Source: Photobacterium toruni
Lineage (GTDB): Bacteria > Pseudomonadota > Gammaproteobacteria > Enterobacterales > Vibrionaceae
DNA: 64,000 bases
Assembly (NCBI RefSeq): GCF_024529955.1
Contig: NZ_AP024855.1
Coordinates: 930,001 to 994,000, forward strand
Reading direction: 5' to 3'
The first letter of the stretch is position 1, and each line of letters starts with the position of its first letter. This document shows positions 18,576 through 28,036 of the stretch, piece by piece. A program made the position numbers and the translations under genes. The notes below the pieces were generated by a model. It was not told where the DNA came from. It worked only from the letters and a program-made list of their open reading frames with translations, and did not search any database.

Positions 18576-19619
18576 TTAGATTAATTGAGTGAGCATTGTA
18601 TCGTCATATGGCGTAAGTTGCTTACCTGTTTGTACTTTATGAATATAATCAGGATTAGCAATTAATGGACGACCAATAGCTAATAAATCAAATTTTCCTG
18701 CTTCGATTGCATTACTGCCTGTTTGTGGGCTATAGCAACCGACACCAACTAAGGTGCGTTGATAATGCGTACGCATATAGTGTGACACGCTACCATCAAG
18801 GTATTCAAAATGCATGCTGTCATCAAAAATACCAACATGTAAATAAGCTAAACACCGTTTTTCAACTTCTGGTAATAAATAATCAAATACAGCTCGATCT
18901 CGCGCATCACCTTCAATATTGAAGTAGCCACCTGGTGATAAACGTAAACCGGTACGATCTTGACCAATACGCTGGCTAATTGCATCAATAATGGCCAATG
19001 GAAAACGAGCCATATTTTCAGGTGTTCCACCAAATTCATCTTTACGTTCATTGGTACTGAAATGTAGAAATTGATCGATCAAATAACCATTTGCTCCATG
19101 AATTTCTACGCCATCAAAACCAGCATCAATGGCATTTGCTGCTGCTTGACTAAAATCAGTTATAAGTTGTTCAATGTCTGATTTAGTAGCAGGTTTAGGT
19201 ATGGTGTAAGTCAATTCTCGCATTCTTGGTAAAGTACCTTCAAGCGCAATAGCTGAAGGGGCAAGTACATATTCACCACCAAAAAAGAACGGATGAGCGA
19301 CACGACCTGTGTGCCATAATTGTGCGAAGATTTTACCGCCATTATTATGAACAGCTTCTGTTACGTTACGCCAGCCGTTAATTTGTTCTGGAGTAAATAA
19401 TCCTGGAGTATGTGGGTAACCTTGACCATCAGCCCTGATTAAAATAGCTTCTGAAATAATAAGTCCGGTATCTGCACGACGGGCATAATAATCAACCATT
19501 GCTGGTGTTGGAACAAGGTTATCATCAGCCATACAACGTGTTAATGGCGCCATAAGGATACGGTTTTTTAATGTAAGCGTATCGTTAAGTACAAAAGGAT
19601 GAAATAGAGTATCGAGCAT
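18576..19619 (-). CDS. nemA: Old yellow enzyme family alkene reductase (NemA-like)
   Basis: An FMN-dependent oxidoreductase of 347 residues that reduces activated C=C bonds or nitro compounds with NADPH. Family motifs: NRILMAPLTRCMADDN near the start, AQLWHTGRVAHP around residue 100, and DGVEIHGANGYLIDQFL with the substrate-binding His/Asn pair near 180. It is divergent from a TetR regulator gene with two strong palindromes in between, which matches the nemR-nemA arrangement. A GAGG site precedes the ATG. True substrates are not given by sequence. Confidence 0.9.
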   Translation of the reverse strand: MLDTLFHPFVLNDTLTLKNRILMAPLTRCMADDNLVPTPAMVDYYARRADTGLIISEAILIRADGQGYPHTPGLFTPEQINGWRNVTEAVHNNGGKIFAQLWHTGRVAHPFFFGGEYVLAPSAIALEGTLPRMRELTYTIPKPATKSDIEQLITDFSQAAANAIDAGFDGVEIHGANGYLIDQFLHFSTNERKDEFGGTPENMARFPLAIIDAISQRIGQDRTGLRLSPGGYFNIEGDARDRAVFDYLLPEVEKRCLAYLHVGIFDDSMHFEYLDGSVSHYMRTHYQRTLVGVGCYSPQTGSNAIEAGKFDLLAIGRPLIANPDYIHKVQTGKQLTPYDDTMLTQLI

Positions 19620-19630
19620 GATTTTTACCT

Positions 19631-19656
19631 CTAATTTGAATGCTCATTCAAATTAG
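19631..19656. promoter_or_regulatory. 26-bp palindrome upstream of nemA (operator candidate)
   Basis: Perfect 12-bp arms (CTAATTTGAATG and its complement) are separated by CT. The palindrome ends 12 bases before the nemA ATG, a position where binding would block the promoter or the transcript start. The half-site TTGAATG recurs in the next element. Confidence 0.75.
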
Positions 19657-19662
19657 ACTTAT

Positions 19663-19701
19663 TTGAGCAATCATTCAAGAGTTTTTTGAATGATTGCTCA
19701 A
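19663..19701. promoter_or_regulatory. Second inverted repeat with 16-bp arms between nemA and tetR
   Basis: Arms TTGAGCAATCATTCAA and TTGAATGATTGCTCAA are perfect complements around a 7-base spacer. The element ends 42 bases before the TetR ATG. It shares the TTGAATG half-site with the neighbouring palindrome, giving four half-sites in about 65 bases. Confidence 0.75.
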
Positions 19702-19743
19702 TGTTAAGTAAACTAGCATGAATTAAAGCAAAAGAGAGTCATT

Positions 19744-20322
19744 ATGCGTAGTGCTGAATTTGATCGTGATTGTGTATTACGATCGGCAATGGATATTTTT
19801 ATAACTAAAGGTTATAAAAATACCAGTATGCAAGATTTAAAGCAGGCAACAGGGCTTCATCCTGGCTCGATTTATTGCGCTTTTAAAAACAAACGAGGGT
19901 TGCTATTAGCAGCATTAGAGCATTATAGCGATCAACGCTATGCACAGTTTGTGGCTTTGTTTTCGCAATCAACATCAGTGATGAAAGCAATTACAACTTA
20001 CCTTGAACATGTTGTTGATGAGTGTGAGCGTGAACAGATCAAAGATTGTTTATTGCAAAAGGCCTTGAGTGAACTTGCTCAACAAGATATTGAAGTGGCG
20101 GATATTATCAGCGACATGCTAAAACAATGGCAGCAAGCATTGGCAGGGCAACTTGCGTTAGCACAGCAAAATAATGAAATTGATAATCAGCGAGATAGCC
20201 AACAGCTAGCACAATTTTTAGTGATGGGTATTTATGGTATTCGTGTATTGTCTCATACACATCCAGACTCAGGCGTATTGCGACGTTTAGCTGCAGATCT
20301 TGTTGATTATATTAAAAAATAA
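19744..20322 (+). CDS. TetR-family regulator (probable repressor of the divergent reductase gene)
   Basis: The 192-residue protein has a TetR helix-turn-helix at about 10-55 (AMDIFITKGYKNTSMQDLKQ, then HPGSIYCAFKNKRGLLLAAL). Cysteines in the ligand domain (DECEREQIKDC) suggest a redox or electrophile sensor like E. coli NemR, though this is inference. It is divergent from the old-yellow-enzyme gene; the paired palindromes suggest it controls both. AGAGAG precedes the ATG. A terminator follows. Confidence 0.85.
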   Translation: MRSAEFDRDCVLRSAMDIFITKGYKNTSMQDLKQATGLHPGSIYCAFKNKRGLLLAALEHYSDQRYAQFVALFSQSTSVMKAITTYLEHVVDECEREQIKDCLLQKALSELAQQDIEVADIISDMLKQWQQALAGQLALAQQNNEIDNQRDSQQLAQFLVMGIYGIRVLSHTHPDSGVLRRLAADLVDYIKK

Positions 20323-20361
20323 TTTCAATAATAGTGTTGTTGTTTATAACGTTTAACAGAT

Positions 20362-20400
20362 AAAAAAAGGGAGTGAGCATCAATGATGTCACTCCCTTTT
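20362..20400. terminator. Bidirectional terminator between tetR and the RND permease gene
   Basis: GGGAGTGA pairs with TCACTCCC, with an A-run before and a T-run after, so it can end both convergent transcripts. Confidence 0.9.
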
Positions 20401-20407
20401 CGCTTGT

Positions 20408-23400
20408 TTATTGCTGTGGTGTGTCTACTTTAACGCGGAACAAAACTGCATACAGTAATGGAATCACAACTAATGTCAGGATGGTTGCAAACAACAGACC
20501 AAACATAATCGTTACTGCCATACTCTTAAAGAATGGATCTACCAATAATGGCGCAACACCTAAGATAGTCGTAAATGCACCCAGTAAGACTGGACGTGCA
20601 CGACTAAGTGCTGAGTCAATAATTGCCTGATACGGTGTTTTACCGTCTGCGATTTCAACATCGGTTTGGTCAACTAATACGATAGCATTTTTCACCATCA
20701 TACCGATTAAACTTAGGAAGCCCAGAATCGCCATAAATTCAAATGGCGTTTGGAAAATAACTAAGCCAACAGTGACACCCACTAAAGCAAAAGGTACCGT
20801 TAACCAAATCACTAATGGTTGACGTAGCGCGTTAAACATAAAGATCACGGCTAAAATCATTGCAGCAAAGCCGTAAGGGGCTGATGTTGCAAGACCTTCA
20901 TTAGCATCATTTGACGCTTTATATTCACCGTACCATGTCAACTCATAGCCTGGTGGTAACTCAATTGCTTCTATTTTGCTGCGTAGATCATTGAAAGCAT
21001 CAGCAGTAAAGACTCCTGGTGCAGGATCTGCTTGAACCAGAATCGTTGGAATACGGTTTATACGGCGTAGGATTGCATCTTCCCAAGCAACGTTAACCGA
21101 CTCGACTAATTGGCTTACAGGAATTAACCCATTGACCATACGGCTATAAACTTCAGTATTTTCAATCGCTCGTTCATGAGTACGTTCATTGTCTGGTGCT
21201 CGCACAATGATCGGGATTAAATCATTGCCCTCGCGGTAAACACCAATGTTTCGGCCTGTCAATGTTTGAGCAATTGCCTGACTTATTTCTTGATTAGTTA
21301 AGCCAAAACGTTGTGCCTTTTCCGTTGAGTATATTGGCTTTATTACCGGAACTTGCTGACGCCAATCATCTTGAACCGCGATTAAGTTAGGATCATTTAG
21401 CATGATAGTTTTAGCTTGTTCTGCAAGGTTACGTAAGACCTTACTATCAGGGCCTTTAAAGCCAGCTTCAATTTTCTTACCGCCGCCTCGACCAAGCATG
21501 AATTTCCACACTTTGATTGATGCTTCTGGGTATTTAATATCAAGCTCTTTTTGAAGTTCAACTAATAATGGCGCAATATTACGATAATCATCAATGTCGA
21601 TCAGTAATTGACCGTAGCTTGGGTTACGAGCTTCTGGTGCATAAGTCAGCATGAAACGTAATCCGCCACCACCGATGAAGCTTGAGATATTACTGATACC
21701 TGGCTTTTGTTTAACATCTTGTTCTATGTTAGCCACAATTGCTTGTGTATTTTGAATATCAGTACCTTGCGGTAAGTAAACATCAACCACAAATTGTGCG
21801 CGTTGTGATTCAGGCATAAAGCCTGGAGGAACATATTTAACTCCCCACATTGCACCGACAAGTGTTGCGACTAACAATAGCCCAGTTGTTTTACGATGAA
21901 GCAGTACCCACGATAATAAGCCTTTATAACCAATAACAACTTTGCTTGGTTTATCCGTACCTGTCTTCACTTTAACTTTTAGGAATTGGTGACACAGTAG
22001 TGGCGTCACCGTTACTGCAAAGAGCCAACTTAAAAGCATAGAGTAAAGGATAACCCAGAATAACGAACCGGCATATTCACCCATATCTGATGGTGACAAG
22101 CCGATAGCACTAAACGCACAGATACCAACAACCGTACCGCCTAATAGTGGCCATTTAGTTGCATTAACGACTTCTGGAATAACAACTTCACGATCTTCAT
22201 CATTTTGTAAACGAACTAAAATACCGTCAGTAACCACTATGGCATTATCTACCAGCATACCCAGAGCAATAATCAGGGCGCCAAGAGAGATACGTTGCAT
22301 TGCAATGTCATCAATAAGCATGATACATAGCGTACCTGCGACAGTGAGCACTAACACAAAACCAATAATGATGCCTGAGCGAACCCCCATAAACAGCAAT
22401 AGTACAATAAATACAATGACGACTGCTGCAATAAGATTATCAATAAAGTTCGTTACTGAATCACGCACAGAATCTGATTGCATTGAGATAACATTCAGTT
22501 CTATACCCAGTGGACGTTGGCCTTCTAATTCAGCAATACGAGCTTTAACTGCATCACCCATATCAACCACGTTACCACCAGTAACGTTAGAAATACCAAA
22601 GCCAATTGCACGTTCACCGTTATAGCGCATCAACATTGATGCTGGTTCTTGATAGCCACGTTTAACGGTCGCTATATCTTTAAGATGCAATACGGTGTGA
22701 TTATCACCAATTCCGACTTGTAGATTACGTAAGTCATTAAAAGAATTTACATTTGGTGTCGGTATTACAGGAATACGCATTCCATTGGCGGTTAAACTAC
22801 CAGCGACATTAACAATGTTTTGTTTTTGTAATACCGATAGAACATTATCGACAGATAGCCCAAACTTAGCTAAACGCTCACTGGTGAATTCAACAAAAAT
22901 CGTTTCTTGCTGCTCTGCTAGGGTCGCTGTTTTAGCAACGCCGGGAACAAGTACTAATTCACGACGTAAGCTATCAACATAATCTGATAGTTGCTTATCA
23001 GTAAACCCTTCACCGGTTACGGCAAAGAACAATGCATAAACGTCAGAGAAGTCATCATTAACAATTGATGGGCCCGCACCTGGTGGTAATTGACGCTGTG
23101 CATCCACCACTTTGCGGCGTAATTTGTCCCATACTTGTTGAAGGTCTGCTTGGGTTTTCGCAAACTCAAGTTTTATCTCAACGGTAACTTCAGACATACC
23201 TTGTTTAGATACGGATTTAACTTCTTTCAGTTCTTGTAATGATTGTACTGCACCTTCAATAATATCAGTGACTTCATCAGAAACTTCTTGTGCTGTTGCT
23301 CCCGCATAAGGTGTAATAATAACAGCTTGACGGATCACAAATTCAGGATCTTCAAAACGACCTAATTTTAGATAGCTGATGTAGCCACCAATGAGAATGA

Positions 23401-23458
23401 TAGCAATCATTACCCAAACACTGGTGCGCTTGGCTATGGTATAGCGAGCGATATCCAT
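20408..23458 (-). CDS. RND efflux transporter permease subunit
   Basis: A 1016-residue inner-membrane proton-driven pump of the AcrB/HAE type. Twelve membrane segments in the usual 1+5+1+5 pattern can be seen, with two large periplasmic loops after TM1 and TM7. Motifs include GRFEDPEFVIRQAVIITPYAGA at the N-terminus (typical of VmeI/MexK-like subfamilies), GALIIALGMLVDNAIVVTDG in TM4 with its Asp, and GMMVKNAIVLVD in TM10. GGAG lies eight bases before the ATG, within the end of the preceding gene. It needs the fusion protein encoded next to it and an outer-membrane channel from elsewhere. Confidence 0.92.
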   Translation of the reverse strand: MDIARYTIAKRTSVWVMIAIILIGGYISYLKLGRFEDPEFVIRQAVIITPYAGATAQEVSDEVTDIIEGAVQSLQELKEVKSVSKQGMSEVTVEIKLEFAKTQADLQQVWDKLRRKVVDAQRQLPPGAGPSIVNDDFSDVYALFFAVTGEGFTDKQLSDYVDSLRRELVLVPGVAKTATLAEQQETIFVEFTSERLAKFGLSVDNVLSVLQKQNIVNVAGSLTANGMRIPVIPTPNVNSFNDLRNLQVGIGDNHTVLHLKDIATVKRGYQEPASMLMRYNGERAIGFGISNVTGGNVVDMGDAVKARIAELEGQRPLGIELNVISMQSDSVRDSVTNFIDNLIAAVVIVFIVLLLFMGVRSGIIIGFVLVLTVAGTLCIMLIDDIAMQRISLGALIIALGMLVDNAIVVTDGILVRLQNDEDREVVIPEVVNATKWPLLGGTVVGICAFSAIGLSPSDMGEYAGSLFWVILYSMLLSWLFAVTVTPLLCHQFLKVKVKTGTDKPSKVVIGYKGLLSWVLLHRKTTGLLLVATLVGAMWGVKYVPPGFMPESQRAQFVVDVYLPQGTDIQNTQAIVANIEQDVKQKPGISNISSFIGGGGLRFMLTYAPEARNPSYGQLLIDIDDYRNIAPLLVELQKELDIKYPEASIKVWKFMLGRGGGKKIEAGFKGPDSKVLRNLAEQAKTIMLNDPNLIAVQDDWRQQVPVIKPIYSTEKAQRFGLTNQEISQAIAQTLTGRNIGVYREGNDLIPIIVRAPDNERTHERAIENTEVYSRMVNGLIPVSQLVESVNVAWEDAILRRINRIPTILVQADPAPGVFTADAFNDLRSKIEAIELPPGYELTWYGEYKASNDANEGLATSAPYGFAAMILAVIFMFNALRQPLVIWLTVPFALVGVTVGLVIFQTPFEFMAILGFLSLIGMMVKNAIVLVDQTDVEIADGKTPYQAIIDSALSRARPVLLGAFTTILGVAPLLVDPFFKSMAVTIMFGLLFATILTLVVIPLLYAVLFRVKVDTPQQ

Positions 23459-23461
23459 TAA

Positions 23462-24577
23462 TTACACTCCGTTTTGAGTTGTGTCTGTGTATGGGCGAAT
23501 TTCCATACCATTTTTTAATTTTGATACGCCAGCAATAACAATACGCTCACCAGCCTTAAGGCCAAAAGGAACCGTGATGCAATTTTTATTGATAGTGCCC
23601 ACTTTGATATAACGTTTTTCAACAATGTTATTCATACCGACGACCCACACAAATTGTTTGTTTTGGTTATCAGGGACAACGGCGGTTAATGGCACTGTTA
23701 GCGGGTTATTATTTTCTTCTGGGCACTCCGTTAAACTTGGCGATACTTTGACAGCCATACCGGGCAAGATATTTAGCCCTTTTAAATCATCGATACCTAA
23801 TACAACAGAGAACGTCTGTGTAATAGGATCTGCTTGAGTTGAATAAGTGCGTAAACTTAATGGTAATAAGTGTCCTGGAATATTATTGATTTCAGCATTG
23901 GCTTTATCACATTGCATCCCTGTTAGCATTATGGTGTCGGGGATATTGATCACTACTTCTAAATTATCAAGATTATGTAACGTTAATACTGATTTATTTG
24001 CTTGAATTTGCACATGATTATCAATTAACTTACGACCAATAATGCCTGAAAAAGGAGCTTTTAATTGGGTATAAGCAAGCTGATTTTTTGTTTCTTCAAG
24101 GCGATTTTGTGCTAAATCGTAGCGTGTTAGTAGTTCATCAAGATCACTTTTTGCAATCGCTTGTGAGTTCTCATAAATTGCCTTTCCACGTAAGTAATCT
24201 TTTTTAGCGTTGTTTAATTCAAGTTGTGCCGCTGAAAATGCTGTTTGAGCATCTTTAGGATCTAATTTTGCCAGCAGTTGACCTTGATGGACTTTATCAC
24301 CCTCATTAACAAAAATATGACTCACTCGGCCATTAATTTGAAAGGATAAATCGGCGCGTTCAGCAGAACGGATCACACCATTAAAATTTAAGTTTGTATT
24401 TGCTTTTGGCATCACAATTTCAGTTAATGCAAGATTAACGATAGGTGCAGTGACAGTTGTTTCTTTTTGACTATCACATCCTGACAAGATCACGACCGCT
24501 AAAGATAAGCTAATGGCAACAGCCAGCTTATTAATTGTTAACGATGCCACATTGGACATTGCTGAATGAGTTTTCAC
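23462..24577 (-). CDS. RND efflux periplasmic adaptor (membrane fusion lipoprotein)
   Basis: HlyD/AcrA-type adaptor linking the RND pump to the outer-membrane channel. A lipobox (VILSGC) shows it is a lipoprotein. The order is lipoyl half (RADLSFQINGRVSHIFVNEG), coiled-coil hairpin (about residues 100-160), second lipoyl half, then beta-barrel domains. The start at 24577 is a GTG with GGAG five bases upstream; an ATG at 24595, six codons earlier, lacks a ribosome-binding site, so the choice is tentative. It is four bases from the permease gene and clearly co-transcribed. Confidence 0.9.
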   Translation of the reverse strand: MKTHSAMSNVASLTINKLAVAISLSLAVVILSGCDSQKETTVTAPIVNLALTEIVMPKANTNLNFNGVIRSAERADLSFQINGRVSHIFVNEGDKVHQGQLLAKLDPKDAQTAFSAAQLELNNAKKDYLRGKAIYENSQAIAKSDLDELLTRYDLAQNRLEETKNQLAYTQLKAPFSGIIGRKLIDNHVQIQANKSVLTLHNLDNLEVVINIPDTIMLTGMQCDKANAEINNIPGHLLPLSLRTYSTQADPITQTFSVVLGIDDLKGLNILPGMAVKVSPSLTECPEENNNPLTVPLTAVVPDNQNKQFVWVVGMNNIVEKRYIKVGTINKNCITVPFGLKAGERIVIAGVSKLKNGMEIRPYTDTTQNGV

Positions 24578-24690
24578 CGTGTTCTCCACTATCATTAAAT
24601 TGGTTAATTACATTGATTGCCAAAAAAGCAAACTTAAAGTGCATTTTAGTGATAAAAAGTTAATTGTAAACTAGCAAGTATACTTTTTTG

Positions 24691-24724
24691 TTTCAGATTG
24701 TTAGACTGCGCTCATAATCTGAAA
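24691..24724. promoter_or_regulatory. Inverted repeat upstream of the RND-linked TetR gene
   Basis: Nine-base arms TTTCAGATT and AATCTGAAA are perfect complements 16 bases apart, ending about 10 bases before the TetR ATG. It is a candidate autoregulatory operator. Confidence 0.5.
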
Positions 24725-24733
24725 TAAAACACG

Positions 24734-25357
24734 ATGGGGAATCTCTTAAGGATGAAGCAAACTGAACGTAAACACTTAGCCATTATTGAAGCTGCCAAGG
24801 AAGAATTTATAACGCATGGATTTTTAGCGTCTAATATGGATCGTATCTCAACAGAAGCTGGGGTCTCTAAACGAACGCTATACCGTCACTTCGAGAGTAA
24901 AGAGGTGTTATTTGTTTCAGTACTCACCATTATTCAAGAGTCTGTAAGTGAAAATGTTAAGTATGAGTTTGATCCTACCAAAACATTAACAGAGCAATTG
25001 ACGGCAATTACTCGTCGTGAAGCTGATATTCTGTATTCAACATACGGTATTGCATTATCACGTACGATTGTGATGGAGTTTTTGCGTCAACCTGAATTAG
25101 CATTAAATTTGATTAAAGATTTATACAGTACGAAAGCGATAACGGATTGGTTTCAGCAGGCGATTACTGCTAAATGTATGGTTGATAAAAATGTAATATT
25201 GTTGACGAATATTTACATTAGCTTATTTCAAGGGCTGCTTTTTTGGCCGCAAGTAATGAACATCTCTCCAAATTGTGAAGGCAAAGTACTGGAAGATAAT
25301 ATTGAAACAATAGTGTCAGTTTTTCTAGCGTCACATATGATCAAAGAAATAGCATAA
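24734..25357 (+). CDS. TetR-family regulator divergent from the RND efflux operon
   Basis: The protein of up to 207 residues has a typical TetR DNA-binding domain (IIEAAKEEFITHGFLASNMD, then VSKRTLYRHFESKEVLFVSV) and an AcrR-like C-terminal domain (TetR_C). An alternative ATG at 24752 would give a more usual N-terminus (MKQTERKHL); neither start has a clear ribosome-binding site. The divergent arrangement suggests it represses the pump genes and probably itself. Confidence 0.87.
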   Translation: MGNLLRMKQTERKHLAIIEAAKEEFITHGFLASNMDRISTEAGVSKRTLYRHFESKEVLFVSVLTIIQESVSENVKYEFDPTKTLTEQLTAITRREADILYSTYGIALSRTIVMEFLRQPELALNLIKDLYSTKAITDWFQQAITAKCMVDKNVILLTNIYISLFQGLLFWPQVMNISPNCEGKVLEDNIETIVSVFLASHMIKEIA

Positions 25358-25488
25358 ATATTGTAAAGGTGATTTATCATTTATAGAGATTAAATAATAT
25401 TTCGAAATTAATCGCTTAGCGTTATACTTCAAACGATTATACCTAAGACATTATGTCATCATTAAATAATTCTGTGGAAGATAGACGA

Positions 25489-25899
25489 ATGAAAAAATTA
25501 CTTGTAGCTTCAGTTCTTGTGTTTTCATCAATGTCAGTAATGGCGGCACAGCAATCTAATCAAGGCGGTTTTAGTGGCCCTCAAGAGGCTGCACCACTTG
25601 CTCAGAACCAAGGTGGTTTTAATGGTCCAAGTGCTATTCCTGTATTAAACACAGTAAAAGCCGCTTCACAAGCAGATGATAATGCAGCTGTAGAGCTTAC
25701 TGGTCATATTATATCTTCAATTGGTAAAGAAGATTACATGTTCAAAGATGCAACTGGTGAAATGAAAATCGAGATCGATCACAAAGATTGGCATGGTATG
25801 ACAGTAACACCAGCAACTAAAATCATCATTCGTGGTGAAGTAGATAAAGATTGGACAGTACGTACAATTGACGTTGATAGTGTGACTCTTGCTAAATAA
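25489..25899 (+). CDS. YgiW/YdeI-family periplasmic stress protein (OB fold)
   Basis: A 136-residue protein with a signal peptide ending at VMA-A, then two copies of a QGGFSGP/QGGFNGP motif, then a BOF-type OB fold (VELTGHIISSIGKEDYMFKD, RGEVDKDW, TIDVDSVTL). Family members are periplasmic and tied to stress tolerance; the ligand is uncertain. The ATG at 25489 has GGAAG eight bases upstream and starts a proper signal peptide, so the 12-codon upstream extension is rejected. A strong terminator follows. Confidence 0.85.
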   Translation: MKKLLVASVLVFSSMSVMAAQQSNQGGFSGPQEAAPLAQNQGGFNGPSAIPVLNTVKAASQADDNAAVELTGHIISSIGKEDYMFKDATGEMKIEIDHKDWHGMTVTPATKIIIRGEVDKDWTVRTIDVDSVTLAK

Positions 25900-25917
25900 T
25901 TAACAATAGTCATAACG

Positions 25918-25945
25918 AAAAAAAGCCAGTATGACTGGCTTTTTT
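25918..25945. terminator. Bidirectional terminator
   Basis: AAAAAAGCCAGT, a three-base loop ATG and the exact complement ACTGGCTTTTTT lie between two convergent genes. Confidence 0.93.
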
Positions 25946-25963
25946 AACATCTATTTTTAGATA

Positions 25964-26773
25964 TTAAGCGTTAAGAATAAATTTCTCAATAACTTGCGCA
26001 ACACCACCGTTATTATTAGTATCGGTAATATAGTTAGCAATCGCTTTTGTTTCATCGGTAGCATTTCCCATCGCCACACCTAAACCCGCAAATTCAATCA
26101 TGTGATGATCATTCCCGGCATCACCCATTGCAATAACTTCATCTTGTTTAATATTTAAGAAATCTGCTAGTGCTTTAACACCCACCCCTTTATTGCTATT
26201 GGTATGCATAAACTCAAGGAAAAATGGTGCACTTCTTACAATAGTATACTGTTGGTATAGGTCAGAAGGTAATTGTGCGATAGCCGCTTCAAGACGTTCA
26301 GCTTCATCAATGATCATTACTTTCATGATTTCTTCATTGTCATCAAGCTCTGCAAAATTTGCTAATGTGATGGTTAAGCCATTAATTTTAGCTTCATGAT
26401 CAGTATAGTAATTATGCTCAGGAGTAATTAAACCCTGACGACGAGAAAAGGCATGAACATGAACACCAAGATCATGGGCAATGGCTGCAATAGTTTTAGC
26501 ATCAATACCTTTTAAGGTTTGACTTCTAACCACTTCTTGACTTGCAACACGCTGTACTAAAGATGCGTTATATGACAATACAAAATCATTATCGCTGTCC
26601 ATATTAAGCTCTTTCAAGGCCCATGTCATACCCTCAATCGGACGGCCAGATGCTAATACTACATAGACACCTTGCTCGCGCGCAGCAGCAATTGCTTGTT
26701 TATTGATTGCTGAAATAGTGCCATCTGAATTCAGTAATGTGCCGTCCATATCAAGTGCAACTAATTTATACAT
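25964..26773 (-). CDS. yidA: Cof-type HAD sugar phosphatase (YidA-like)
   Basis: HAD-superfamily IIB phosphatase of 269 residues that hydrolyses sugar phosphates. Motif I is LVALDMDGTLLNSDG with the nucleophile Asp, motif II is VLASGRP, and motifs III/IV appear as NKGVGVKALAD and IAMGDAGNDHHMIE. Overall it parallels E. coli YidA (270 residues). The ATG at 26773 has GGAAA seven bases upstream, better than the in-frame start five codons earlier. It is monocistronic. Confidence 0.88.
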   Translation of the reverse strand: MYKLVALDMDGTLLNSDGTISAINKQAIAAAREQGVYVVLASGRPIEGMTWALKELNMDSDNDFVLSYNASLVQRVASQEVVRSQTLKGIDAKTIAAIAHDLGVHVHAFSRRQGLITPEHNYYTDHEAKINGLTITLANFAELDDNEEIMKVMIIDEAERLEAAIAQLPSDLYQQYTIVRSAPFFLEFMHTNSNKGVGVKALADFLNIKQDEVIAMGDAGNDHHMIEFAGLGVAMGNATDETKAIANYITDTNNNGGVAQVIEKFILNA

Positions 26774-27020
26774 TGTTATTTCCATCACTAATAAATACTG
26801 AAACCATAATAAGCAAAATTAGTCATAAAAACGATAAAAAGTAGTATTTATATTCAGTATAAATAAAACGATATTCGTAGATAAAATGATGATTTATCGC
26901 TATTCAATTGTGTGTTTATTGTGGTTTATTTGTTGTATTTCTTTGTGCTGGAGTGATTATTTGTTTAGACTACTAAGTATTATATACGTTTAGTTGTAGG
27001 TAAATAAAGGGAAATTATTT

Positions 27021-28019
27021 ATGCGTAAGTTAGTTATAGCGTCTTTATTCACGATAGGTTTTTCAACACAAATAAATGCAGAAGAATGTGGCAAAGTAAC
27101 AATTGCTGATATGAATTGGAACTCGGCGACTTTAATTGCCAACGTTGATAGTTTTATTTTACAACATGGTTATGGCTGTGATACGGAATTAGTACCAGGT
27201 GACACAATGCCAACGGGTACGTCCATGATTGAAAAAGGAGAGCCAGATATTGCACCTGAAATGTGGAGTAATTCATTAAAAAGTGCGCTTGATCGTGGTG
27301 TAAAAGAAGGGCGACTAAAATTTGCGGGACCAACATTTTCTGATGGTGGCGAAGAAGGGTTTTGGGTGCCTGAATATATGGTCGAACAGATACCAGAATT
27401 GGTCACCATTGCAGGTATAAAGAAAAATGCAAAGTTATTTACTCATCCAGAGGATCCTGAAAAAGCAGCATTTTACGGTTGTCCTGCTGGTTGGAACTGT
27501 CAAATATCAGCAGGTAATTTATTTAAAGCACTTGATTTAGCTCAGTCTGGATTTGACTTGATTGATCCCGGTTCAGGTGCGGGTTTATCAGGTTCAATCG
27601 CTAAGGCTTATGAGCGAAAACAACCATGGTTTGGTTATTACTGGGCTCCTACCGCCGTTCTTGGTAAATATAAAATGGTTAAGGTTGATTTCGGTTCAGG
27701 TGTTGATGCGAAATACTTCTCATCGTGTATCACCGATCCTGAATGTGTCGATCCTAAAGTCACGATGTACCCACCATCAGCAGTTGATACAATTATTACT
27801 ACCTCATTTGCTGCTCGTTCAACAGACGCCGTAAAATATTTATCAGCACGTTCATTTACCAATAATGAAATGAATGGGTTATTAGCATGGATGGAAGAGA
27901 ATCAAGCTGATGGTGAAGCGATTATGGTGGAATTTTTAACCAACCATGAAGCTATTTGGACCCAATGGGTATCAACAGATGTAGCTAAAAAAGTTAAAAC
28001 TGCATTACAAGATTTATAA
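27021..28019 (+). CDS. proX: Glycine betaine/proline-type ABC transporter substrate-binding protein
   Basis: An OpuAC-family periplasmic binding protein of 332 residues with a signal peptide (LVIASLFTIGFSTQINA-E). The pattern DMNWNSATLIANVDSFILQ, then EPDIAPEMWSNS is typical of quaternary-amine binders; several Trp/Tyr residues (for example QPWFGYYWAP) could form the aromatic cage. It is the first gene of a three-gene operon with permease and ATPase. Compatible-solute uptake in a marine bacterium is likely; betaine, choline or a relative cannot be told apart by eye. Confidence 0.88.
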   Translation: MRKLVIASLFTIGFSTQINAEECGKVTIADMNWNSATLIANVDSFILQHGYGCDTELVPGDTMPTGTSMIEKGEPDIAPEMWSNSLKSALDRGVKEGRLKFAGPTFSDGGEEGFWVPEYMVEQIPELVTIAGIKKNAKLFTHPEDPEKAAFYGCPAGWNCQISAGNLFKALDLAQSGFDLIDPGSGAGLSGSIAKAYERKQPWFGYYWAPTAVLGKYKMVKVDFGSGVDAKYFSSCITDPECVDPKVTMYPPSAVDTIITTSFAARSTDAVKYLSARSFTNNEMNGLLAWMEENQADGEAIMVEFLTNHEAIWTQWVSTDVAKKVKTALQDL

Positions 28020-28036
28020 GTAAATGGATGATACTT

